Origin: Planctomycetota bacterium
GTDB taxonomy: Bacteria; Planctomycetota; Phycisphaerae; Sedimentisphaerales; Anaerohalosphaeraceae
Reading direction: 5' to 3'
Length of the DNA stretch: 15,565 nt
Assembly (NCBI GenBank): GCA_030637065.1
Contig: DAOVVQ010000063.1
Coordinates: 1-15,565, forward strand
The notes below the pieces were generated by a model. That model was not told where the DNA came from, made no database searches, and saw nothing but the letters and a program-made list of their open reading frames with translations. The position numbers and the translations under genes were made by a program. Every line of letters begins with the position of its first letter. Within the stretch, counting starts at the first letter, position 1. Shown one piece after another: positions 7,315-13,074 of this stretch.

Positions 7315-8696
7315 TCGCTCAGCCTCCGCATCAGGTACATCGTTCTGCACGAACCCGCCACCTCCGTTACCGCATCAATAGCAAAATGCTTCTTGAAAGC
7401 GTCTTCAAAATGGTCTTTCGTGTAATCCGGAAATATGTCTTCCCGCGTTGCCAGTAGTCGCTGCACCTGCGAATCCTGCTTAGGAACGAATTCGATGATG
7501 AGGCTGGAGCAGAGTTTGCGGAAGAAGCTTGCGATCTTTTGCATAGGCAGATTGTTGGAGATTGCCAGGTGATGAATCAGCGCCAGTGCCAGCACCGCCT
7601 GGGCGGGGCCGCGCTCGAGCAAAGACATTCTTTCATTGTTGGCCCAGCCAAGTCCGCCGCTCGGATTGGTCAGATCAAGTACCAGCGGAAGGATGTTCCC
7701 TGCCCCGCCGTTAACTCCTGCAAGATAACCCTTTTCAACCGCCGCCGGGTCAATATCAAATGCAACGGTACGAGAGCCCATCTCAGCGGCGATTCGGCTG
7801 AATACACCCGTATTCGCTCCAAGGTCCCAGGTGGTCTCAGGTTGAATCTGTTTCAGGAACCGCTTGACAATGGCGGCTTTTTCGGTTGTGGCCTCGTCGG
7901 AATAATTAGTGTCATCGTAATAATCGCCCCACTCAGTTCCTTTCGGCTGCCACTTCAGCTTGCGAACCGCGTTTTCGAGACTGTCAATAATGCCCATGAA
8001 GCCGAACTTGCTGACCTTATAGGATTTGGTGTTCACCTGCTTGCCTGAGAACTGTCGCTGGCTTCGGGAATGAAGGTGAATGTGAGACAGCAACGAGAAA
8101 CTCAACCAGCTCCTGGCTGGCAGAATCTTGCTGGCCAAATCCAGCTCAACACCATCGATGTACACGCGCAGTAACTGGCTTAACCGAATATCCCTGCAAG
8201 CCATCAACGCCAGCGGTGCCAGAAAATGCTGACAGAATTGTCGGTAGGCGGGCCATGGCTGGCCCGGCTTATACCTTTCAAAAGAAAGAGTGTCGATGAA
8301 AACAGGTTTGCATCCGATGAACTGGATATTGTATGCGCTGCTGTCTTTCAGGGTCATGCCGTGATCAAATGCTGTTTTTTGGATGCGCAGGGTTGTAAGT
8401 GCTGCGTCTTTTAGCTGGCCGAAACTCCACTCATAAGGATAGGAAATAAACGGGATTTCATCAGGTTTGAGAATCTTGTACGCGCTATCGCTTTCGGCAA
8501 GATCGATATCCGCTTCTTCGTGAGCTACTATCAAACCGGCATCCGCAAGAGACTGATACAGACCCGATTCCATCAGGAAATCGTAATCGGGTTTGTACAT
8601 TTTATTGACCTGGCGATAGATCGTCCCCTCGCGAACAAAAACGAATCCATTTGGGTCACGAAAAGAACTGGCAACAACGTGGTTACTGCTTGTCAT
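7311..8696 (-). CDS. Two-domain protein: kinase-like N-terminal half plus class I SAM methyltransferase
   Basis: 461 residues from ATG 8696, which overlaps the small upstream gene by 14 bases; an alternative TTG at 8738 would add 14 residues. The C-terminal half is a Rossmann methyltransferase: motif I DLGANTGVFS (291-300), acidic residue in AFDID (D314/D316) and LALIHH (371-376). The N-terminal half has a strongly patterned block (SYPYEWSFGQLKDAAL at 86-101), then LKDSSAYNIQF (D118, N123) and VFIDTLSFE (D135). The D-x4-N...ID spacing resembles the catalytic loop and metal-binding Asp of aminoglycoside-phosphotransferase or LPS-kinase folds. The family recalls NoeA-like methyltransferases that sit beside sulfatase-like enzymes. 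No signal peptide, so it is cytoplasmic. It probably modifies a glycan or lipid precursor; the acceptor is unknown. Confidence 0.8.
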   Translation of the reverse strand: MTSSNHVVASSFRDPNGFVFVREGTIYRQVNKMYKPDYDFLMESGLYQSLADAGLIVAHEEADIDLAESDSAYKILKPDEIPFISYPYEWSFGQLKDAALTTLRIQKTAFDHGMTLKDSSAYNIQFIGCKPVFIDTLSFERYKPGQPWPAYRQFCQHFLAPLALMACRDIRLSQLLRVYIDGVELDLASKILPARSWLSFSLLSHIHLHSRSQRQFSGKQVNTKSYKVSKFGFMGIIDSLENAVRKLKWQPKGTEWGDYYDDTNYSDEATTEKAAIVKRFLKQIQPETTWDLGANTGVFSRIAAEMGSRTVAFDIDPAAVEKGYLAGVNGGAGNILPLVLDLTNPSGGLGWANNERMSLLERGPAQAVLALALIHHLAISNNLPMQKIASFFRKLCSSLIIEFVPKQDSQVQRLLATREDIFPDYTKDHFEDAFKKHFAIDAVTEVAGSCRTMYLMRRLSE

Positions 8697-8934
8697 CGCT
8701 TTGTTTTCCGGCAAAAAACTTCGAGAAGAAGGCTGCAATGTGGGCCCAAAACATTTTCATGGCAAATCCCATTCCCACCAACGACGCTAAAAGAACCTGA
8801 ATAATAAGACTTCCGGTTCCGGGGTCGAGGTAGGCTTGAACGACATGATCGCGAGCCTCTGCGACGTCGACACCCAATGCGATCGCGAGTGCGAATATCA
8901 CAGGAATTAGCATTCTGGTCTTTCGTATCATCAC
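8683..8934 (-). CDS. Small exported or membrane protein with YLDPGTGS motif
   Basis: 83 residues from GTG 8934, or 82 from ATG 8931; GAGG lies 7 bases before the GTG. A signal-like segment covers residues 8-27, ending in VAEA. The motif YLDPGTGS (35-42) runs into a second hydrophobic helix (about 43-66), and the tail is short and basic-polar. I recall small proteins with an A-Y-L-D-P-G-[ST]-G-S motif before a membrane helix encoded next to sulfatase-like and methyltransferase genes, but no assigned biochemical function. It is the first gene of the operon, with a 14-base overlap with the methyltransferase. It may anchor or couple the two enzymes at the membrane; that is inference. Confidence 0.8.
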   Translation of the reverse strand: MMIRKTRMLIPVIFALAIALGVDVAEARDHVVQAYLDPGTGSLIIQVLLASLVGMGFAMKMFWAHIAAFFSKFFAGKQSDDKQ

Positions 8935-9102
8935 TAAAACGCCTCTAATTGAAACTTTTGTGGTCTTCCCCCCTTACTATCGGCATTTTTGAAGCCGAAC
9001 TGATTGGAAAACTGCCCGCCGACAAGGTCGCACCTGTTGCGTACAGTTTCGGGGCTGAAAGCCTTGGGCTATCTGCGTTTGGGCTCACTTTTGGCAATTA
9101 AC

Positions 9103-9112
9103 CACAATTGTG
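9103..9112. promoter_or_regulatory. 10-base palindrome at the operon start site
   Basis: CACAATTGTG is a perfect palindrome placed just downstream of the minus-strand -10 box, about where transcription should start. Candidate operator; no regulator is encoded nearby. Confidence 0.4.
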
Positions 9113-9113
9113 C

Positions 9114-9142
9114 ATTGTACGCTAAAATGAGCCAAATGTAAA
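9114..9142 (-). promoter_or_regulatory. Promoter of the three-gene cassette
   Basis: On the minus strand TTTACA (9142 to 9137), a 17-base spacer and TACAAT (9119 to 9114) match sigma-70 consensus at 5 of 6 positions in each box. The start would be near 9107, giving a leader of about 170 bases before the small protein. That leader contains minor stems but nothing I can match to a known riboswitch. No gene lies in 8935-9358. Confidence 0.65.
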
Positions 9143-9282
9143 GACTTTTCCGGACAAAAACGTAAGCGATCAGTAACGGGAGGGTGTTTTCTGGTAGCAA
9201 GCGGGCTTGAGTATACCGGCAAAACCTGCTTTTTGGCGCAGAAATGCGGTTTCATTGAGTTTTGACCTGCGATTCTGACATG

Positions 9283-9310
9283 TTGACAGGATTTTATTAC
9301 AGATTAGTAT
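9283..9310 (+). promoter_or_regulatory. Possible upstream promoter reading into the sigma operon
   Basis: A perfect TTGACA (9283-9288), a 16-base spacer and TAGTAT (9305-9310) point toward the sigma gene. It lies on the inserted side of the repeat boundary (9359), so it is not part of the region shared with the truncated copy. Confidence 0.5.
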
Positions 9311-9358
9311 GGGCTTGGAAGAAGGCGAAACTGGGGCGTCAGGGCCATTTTTTTGCCT

Positions 9359-9571
9359 GTATTGGTGTTTTTTGTAATAAAATCGGCTGGGGAGACGACT
9401 ATAATAGTGACGTCTGATGACGGAAAGGGGCATTGGCAGCGTGGAAGATTGGCAATCGATTGTTGAGGAATATGGGTCGCGGGTTTGGCGGACGGCTTAC
9501 CGTCTGCTTGGCAACGATGCCGATGCTTCGGACTGTTTTCAGGAGACTTTTTTAAGTGCATATAAGGTTTG
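9359..9571 (+). repeat. Direct repeat R: start of the intact sigma gene
   Basis: Counterpart of 5563-5776. The sequence continues past 9571 into the complete gene, while to the left of 9359 it is unrelated to the region left of 5563. Confidence 0.93.
9393..9415 (+). promoter_or_regulatory. Sigma operon -10 box inside an imperfect dyad
   Basis: A perfect TATAAT (9400-9405) has no recognisable -35 at 16-18 bases. It lies inside an imperfect inverted repeat, AGACGACT (9393-9400) against AGTGACGTCT (9406-9415, two-base bulge). The arrangement is conserved in the truncated copy. It suggests either an activator-dependent promoter or an operator overlapping the -10 region. Confidence 0.5.
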
Positions 9572-9962
9572 GCAGTGTCAGGGGGTGAGGAATTTTGGCG
9601 GTTTGCTGTCGCACCTTGCCACGATCCGGGCGATCGACATGCTTCGCAAGCGGATGTCCGGGATCGTTACGAGTGGCGATTTCGGGATCGATACGACGGC
9701 GAGCAAGGTTGACGGGCCGCTGAAAAAGGCTCAGGGGCATGAACTTGCCGGGCAGTTGTCGCGGGCCCTTGGGCGGCTTTCGGGCCAGGAAGCGGAGGCG
9801 TTTTGTTTGAGATATTTAAATGGTATGAGCTACAAAGAGATCGGACGTGAGCTTGATATCAAGACAAGTTATGTGGGAGTTTTAATTCATCGGGCACGGG
9901 CGAATCTTCGGGAGTTGATGGGTCCTGTGTTCGACAATGAGAAAAGTGAGGTAGCCAAATGA
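9441..9962 (+). CDS. ECF-type RNA polymerase sigma factor
   Basis: 173 residues. Region 2 lies at about 8-72 (WRTAYRLLGNDADASDCFQE, ETFLSAYKVW, LATIRAIDMLRKR), a linker spans 73-103, and region 4 lies at about 104-160 (helix-turn-helix YKEIGRELDIKTSYVGVLIH). GTG 9441 is chosen over the in-frame ATG 9417: the GTG and its AAGGGG are shared with the truncated copy, while the ATG is absent there and lies only 12 bases after the -10 box. It would direct RNA polymerase to envelope-related promoters, probably including its own operon. The next gene overlaps by ATGA, a common sigma/anti-sigma arrangement. An intact gene, it is the right-hand copy of the duplicated start. Confidence 0.9.
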   Translation: MEDWQSIVEEYGSRVWRTAYRLLGNDADASDCFQETFLSAYKVWQCQGVRNFGGLLSHLATIRAIDMLRKRMSGIVTSGDFGIDTTASKVDGPLKKAQGHELAGQLSRALGRLSGQEAEAFCLRYLNGMSYKEIGRELDIKTSYVGVLIHRARANLRELMGPVFDNEKSEVAK

Positions 9963-10669
9963 CGAACGAAAAAGATATTGTCAGTAAAGCGACGGACGCC
10001 CTTAAGGGGATGGATATTCCCGCTGGTCCCAGCAGGGAGTTGATGGACGCGACGGTTGCCCGGATCAGGCAAGAGGCCGGGCAGGCGGGGCAGGCGGGCG
10101 GCTGGGAAGGGCGGCAGCCGGTTTCGGTGGCGCCGCGGATGGCGCTTTGGCAGCGTTACGGACGGGTTGCGGCTGCGGCGATGATCCTGATTGGGGTTGG
10201 CTATCTTGTTGGGCGAGTTGGCGTCGGCGGGGCTCTGGATGTCGATGAGTTGCGGCAGTCGGTGATCGCCAGTGTAACGCCGGTTATTCGTCAGTCGGTT
10301 CTTGATGAAATGCAGGGGCGGCTCGATGAGGAAATGTCGCAGGGTTATGCCAGTGTTCGCAATGAGCTGAGTCGTGAGTTTCGCGAGGATATGAACGAAT
10401 ATGCTTTGCAGACGCTGGCTGCGTCGAGTGCTTCGACGAACCAGATGCTGACGGAGCTGATAGATGTTGTCGGCGAGGCTCGCCAGGCGGATCGGCAGTG
10501 GATAGTCCAGGCGATGACGGAGATCGAGCAGAATCGTCTCGATGACAATACGCTGCTGACCAGCGGGCTGGAGATGTTGGCGGTTCAGACGGAAAGCGAA
10601 TTTGTGCGGACGCGCATGGATGTCGTGGAGATGTTGACCAATGTTGACGGCGGCGGATCGGTGGAATGA
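9959..10669 (+). CDS. Single-pass membrane protein, candidate anti-sigma factor
   Basis: 236 residues, translationally coupled to the sigma gene (ATGA overlap). The N-terminal 66 residues are hydrophilic, one membrane helix spans about 67-89 (AAAAMILIGVGYLVGRVGVG), and the remaining roughly 145 residues are mostly helical and charged, with coiled-coil-like heptads (SVIASVTPVIRQSVLDEMQG and onward). The predicted topology is N-terminus in, C-terminus out. There is no HxxxCxxC zinc motif, so it is not a classic ZAS anti-sigma factor. Its role as anti-sigma is inferred from position, coupling and topology; planctomycete ECF operons often carry such poorly conserved membrane partners. The outer coiled coil could sense or bind the exported proteins encoded downstream. 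Confidence 0.75.
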   Translation: MTNEKDIVSKATDALKGMDIPAGPSRELMDATVARIRQEAGQAGQAGGWEGRQPVSVAPRMALWQRYGRVAAAAMILIGVGYLVGRVGVGGALDVDELRQSVIASVTPVIRQSVLDEMQGRLDEEMSQGYASVRNELSREFREDMNEYALQTLAASSASTNQMLTELIDVVGEARQADRQWIVQAMTEIEQNRLDDNTLLTSGLEMLAVQTESEFVRTRMDVVEMLTNVDGGGSVE

Positions 10670-10707
10670 TGACAACGGTAAACTACTTTAATGAAAGGGG
10701 GCAAAAA

Positions 10708-11658
10708 ATGTTTAAGACAATTTTGCTGAGTATGGTTGCAGTGGTGATACTAATTGGGTCAGAGGGTTTTGCGGCCAGTCGGGACGGCGATCGTGATGAC
10801 GACGAACGCCAGCGGCGAGGGCGGCCCGGGCAAGAGCAAATTGCCAGGCCTGAGAGGCGCCCGGGGGCAGATCGGGGCGCACAGAGCAGACAGCAGGCCA
10901 AGCCGGGGACAGATGATCCTGTTAGAAGCAGGTCAGGTTTTGGGCCCGGTGGGCCGGGTATGAGTGGTCCTGCCGGCCGCGGGTTTGGTCCGGGGCAGGC
11001 TGGTGCAGGTAAAGGTTTTGGCGGCGGTCGCGGGCTTGTTGGTGTAACGCCAAGCGCCGGTATGCGTGATAAGATGAGCGGTCGCGGGCCCGTTGGTCCA
11101 CCGCCATGGGCTGGGGCACACAGCAAGATGAGTGGTCGCGGTTTTCAGGGTGGTCCGGGCGCTCAGCAGCAACGAGGCGGCGGTATGAGTGGGCCCAGAG
11201 CCGGCAGTCAGATGAAGGGCAAGCCGCAGTTCAGAGGCGGCTCTCAGATGAAGGGCGGACCGCAGTTCAGAGGCGGCTCTCAGATGAAGAGCGGGCTGCA
11301 ATCCAGAGGCGTTGGAAGCGGTAGCAGGTTCAGGGGCGGTTCGGTGAAGGGCAGATCACAGTCCAGAGCCGATAGCAGCAACCGGTTCCGTGGTGGTCGC
11401 AATAGCGGTTCCGGCAACAGGTTCAGGGGTGGTCGCGATAGCGGTTCCGGCGGCAGGTCCAGAGGCAGTATTGGCGGCGGATTCGGGCAAAGCAGGATCG
11501 GTTCGAGTCGCGGTGGTTTGGGCCGTGGGTCTTCGTCGATCGGTGAACTTATTAAAAAGCGTGCTTTTGCTGCGGCAATCGCGCGACGCAGGTCCGGTGG
11601 ATCGGGCGGCGGCAGTGGTTTCGGCAGCGGTCGCGGGTTTGGCGGCGGCGGTCGGTAG
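10708..11658 (+). CDS. Secreted Gly/Arg-rich repeat protein (RGG-like, low complexity)
   Basis: 316 residues from ATG 10708, preceded by AAAGGGGG at 6 bases; an upstream in-frame ATG at 10666 overlaps the previous gene but has no signal peptide at its start. Residues 1-23 are a signal peptide ending GFAA. Then comes an acidic/Arg stretch (DRDDDERQRRGR), and the rest is almost entirely Gly, Arg, Ser, Gln and Phe with RGG, RGFG and FRGG motifs, no Cys and a very basic charge. Near the C-terminus a short amphipathic segment (IGELIKKRAFAAAIARR) stands out before a Gly-rich tail. I recognise no fold; the protein is probably disordered. An exported polycation could bind polyanionic polymer, DNA or the cell surface. 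It sits in an ECF operon, so it is probably stress- or envelope-controlled. Confidence 0.8.
   Translation: MFKTILLSMVAVVILIGSEGFAASRDGDRDDDERQRRGRPGQEQIARPERRPGADRGAQSRQQAKPGTDDPVRSRSGFGPGGPGMSGPAGRGFGPGQAGAGKGFGGGRGLVGVTPSAGMRDKMSGRGPVGPPPWAGAHSKMSGRGFQGGPGAQQQRGGGMSGPRAGSQMKGKPQFRGGSQMKGGPQFRGGSQMKSGLQSRGVGSGSRFRGGSVKGRSQSRADSSNRFRGGRNSGSGNRFRGGRDSGSGGRSRGSIGGGFGQSRIGSSRGGLGRGSSSIGELIKKRAFAAAIARRRSGGSGGGSGFGSGRGFGGGGR
11206..11313 (+). repeat. 36-base tandem repeat, three in-frame units
   Basis: Units at 11206-11241, 11242-11277 and 11278-11313 encode SQMKGKPQFRGG, SQMKGGPQFRGG and the diverged SQMKSGLQSRGV. The first two are nearly identical at DNA level, a sign of recent slippage or unequal crossover. 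Confidence 0.85.
11380..11451 (+). repeat. Second 36-base tandem repeat, two in-frame units
   Basis: Units at 11380-11415 and 11416-11451 encode NRFRGGRNSGSG and NRFRGGRDSGSG. A partial third (GRSRG) follows. The unit length equals the upstream repeat but the sequence differs. Confidence 0.8.
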
Positions 11659-11716
11659 TTTCGGCGGCGGGGCAAATTTGTTGCAGACAGTGAAAGGTTT
11701 ATGAAAGGGTTGGGCC

Positions 11717-12868
11717 ATGAGACGGTTGGTAGCGATAATCGGTTTAGCGGTCGTTATAGGGTTGATGTTGCCGTATTTGGGTTCTGGCAAGGTTGCGGCG
11801 GCGGGCGATGGTGAAGGCGGCAGAGCCGGAATGGTGGCGGCGTCTTCGAGCGGCGGATTTGCGGCGGTTGCGGCTGGTAAGGACGGCGCGGTGGTAGTTG
11901 CCGGCAAGGGCCAGAGCGACTGGGACAAGGTGGTTGCCAGGAGCCATGAACTCTCGGAGCGTCTTGCCAAGTTCAGCAGTCAGTTTGGAACGCCGCTGGC
12001 CAGCGGCAGTAATGCGCTCGTGATCCCGGTTGGGGAGATCGACGAAAGTCGGCTCGGTGAGATCAGCGATGAGACGGCGATCATGTCGCGTTTAATAGAT
12101 AAGAAACTCAACGAGGCCGATATGCTTGCGCATGGTGGTTTTCGCGGCGATTCGGTTTTCATGGGCTGGTTTCCCGGGCGGGTTACGCAGGGGATATTCC
12201 TCGAAGATTACGGTGTTTTGTTCCTGACGAAGGTGAACGTTCCCCTTAAGCCTTTGGCTGAGCCGGAGGCAGACAAGCCGAGCGATGGTGGCGACCCGTT
12301 GTGGGAAGAGACCAGGCAAGAGATGTTCGGGCAGGGCAGCGGTGAGAAGGATCGGGATTCGATCCTTAAGAAGTTTGGGCGGCCTCGGCGCAAGTACGAT
12401 GCCGGGGTTGTCGAGGAACTTGAGGATACGCTCGTTCGGTCTTTGCGGCTGGCGTCTAATATCAGCACTGTGGCCGATGACCAGTGGATCGTGATCACGG
12501 TGATCGGCGACGGTTTGCGGTCTGGTGGCGGATTTAGGCCTGGTCCTGGCGGCGGTTTCGGTCCGGGTCCCGGTGACAGGCCTGGCGGTCGCGGCGGTCC
12601 TGGCCCTGGCGCCAGTGGCGCCGGCAGTGGAACGGGTAGCGGTGGTGGCGGTCGGCGTCCCAGCGGAGCAGAAAATGCACCACCCGGCGGCGGTAGAGAC
12701 GAAGGCGATAAGAAACAGCAGCAGAAGGCGGCGATGATGATGGTGACCAGGGGCGGCAGACCTGCGGTGATGACGATCCGGGCCCGAAAATCCGACATCG
12801 ACGCCTATGACAAGGGTGAGCTTAACTTCGATAAGTTCGGCAAAAAAGTCAGCGTCGTTACGTATTGA
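11717..12868 (+). CDS. Secreted protein with Gly/Pro-rich insert, function unknown
   Basis: 383 residues. The Shine-Dalgarno AAAGGG lies about 7 bases before ATG 11717. Residues 1-29 form a signal peptide (MRRLVAIIGLAVVIGLMLPY, ending AAA). A mixed alpha/beta region follows (67-265), including SRLIDKKLNEAD, FMGWFPGRVTQGIFLEDYGVLFL and LRLASNISTVADDQWIVITVIG. A Gly/Pro/Arg-rich stretch occupies about 268-330, and a final strand-helix segment (MMMVTRGGRPAVMTIRARKS) closes the protein. The folded parts look like one domain split by the low-complexity insert. I do not recognise the family. It is the last gene of the sigma operon and shares GFGPGP-type motifs with the preceding protein, which suggests a joint extracytoplasmic role. 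Confidence 0.8.
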   Translation: MRRLVAIIGLAVVIGLMLPYLGSGKVAAAGDGEGGRAGMVAASSSGGFAAVAAGKDGAVVVAGKGQSDWDKVVARSHELSERLAKFSSQFGTPLASGSNALVIPVGEIDESRLGEISDETAIMSRLIDKKLNEADMLAHGGFRGDSVFMGWFPGRVTQGIFLEDYGVLFLTKVNVPLKPLAEPEADKPSDGGDPLWEETRQEMFGQGSGEKDRDSILKKFGRPRRKYDAGVVEELEDTLVRSLRLASNISTVADDQWIVITVIGDGLRSGGGFRPGPGGGFGPGPGDRPGGRGGPGPGASGAGSGTGSGGGGRRPSGAENAPPGGGRDEGDKKQQQKAAMMMVTRGGRPAVMTIRARKSDIDAYDKGELNFDKFGKKVSVVTY

Positions 12869-12895
12869 TTTCGGCGGGGGTTTGTTTTTCGTAGT

Positions 12896-12955
12896 CTTCA
12901 AGTTCTTCATGGTTAAAATTACTTACCATGAAGGGCATGAAGTTATTGAAGTTTT
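12896..12955. repeat. Dispersed inverted repeat (CTTCATGG...CCATGAAG type)
   Basis: CTTCATGG (12905-12912) pairs exactly with CCATGAAG (12926-12933) around an AT-rich loop, and further CTTCAA/TTGAAG pieces extend the arms. It resembles the very widespread CTTCGTGG...CCACGAAGG intergenic repeat family. It lies 28 bases after the last sigma-operon stop and could also act as a transcript end. Confidence 0.55.
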
Positions 12956-13013
12956 AAACGATTGCCAAGGCCAGAAAGCATCCATGGCACCTTTGATTCC
13001 CCGTAGCAACCAT

Positions 13014-13058
13014 CCACCTCGGCTATGCCTTGGTGGCTGCCACCCGTCGATATATCGA
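13014..13058. repeat. Compound hairpin repeat with a 12-base palindrome
   Basis: CCACC...GGTGG (13014-13036) is followed by GGTGGC-T-GCCACC (13032-13044), which competes for the same GGTGG, and then by the perfect palindrome TCGATATATCGA (13047-13058). The first part looks like a CCACCTCGGC-type intergenic repeat I associate with planctomycete genomes. It lies between convergent genes, so a bidirectional terminator role is possible. Otherwise 12869-13074 holds no gene. Confidence 0.5.
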
Positions 13059-13074
13059 GGTCCTTCCTATGAGA

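Larger units (their letters stand above)
5777..9358. mobile_element. Inserted segment between the sigma direct repeats
   Basis: The 3582 bases between the two sigma copies hold only a complete three-gene minus-strand operon and its upstream region. The left repeat keeps a native-looking, G+T-rich upstream flank and is cut at its 3' side; the right repeat is cut at its 5' side and continues into a full gene. This arrangement is expected if a circular DNA carrying a sigma 5' fragment integrated by one homologous crossover, or from an equivalent duplication. No integrase, transposase, terminal inverted repeats or short target duplication were found. The boundaries fall within 14 bases of the sulfatase-like stop codon on the left. 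Confidence 0.65.

Noticed and set aside
8935..9107. Riboswitch in the cassette leader
   Set aside because: Small stems exist (for example GGCT-TTC-AGCC on the minus strand) but I could not match any known riboswitch consensus.
5777..9358. Ordinary insertion sequence or integrase-bearing island
   Set aside because: No transposase, integrase, terminal inverted repeats or short target duplication; all three genes look metabolic or structural.
9417..9419. ATG as start of the intact sigma gene
   Set aside because: It is only 12 bases after the -10 box, has no Shine-Dalgarno and is absent from the truncated copy, whereas GTG 9441 with AAGGGG is shared.
11206..11313. CRISPR-like array
   Set aside because: The repeats are directly tandem, in frame and coding, with no unique spacers and no cas genes.
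10683..11675. Several minus-strand open frames under the Gly/Arg-rich gene
   Set aside because: They are Pro/Ala-rich mirror images of the GGN/CGN codon repeats.
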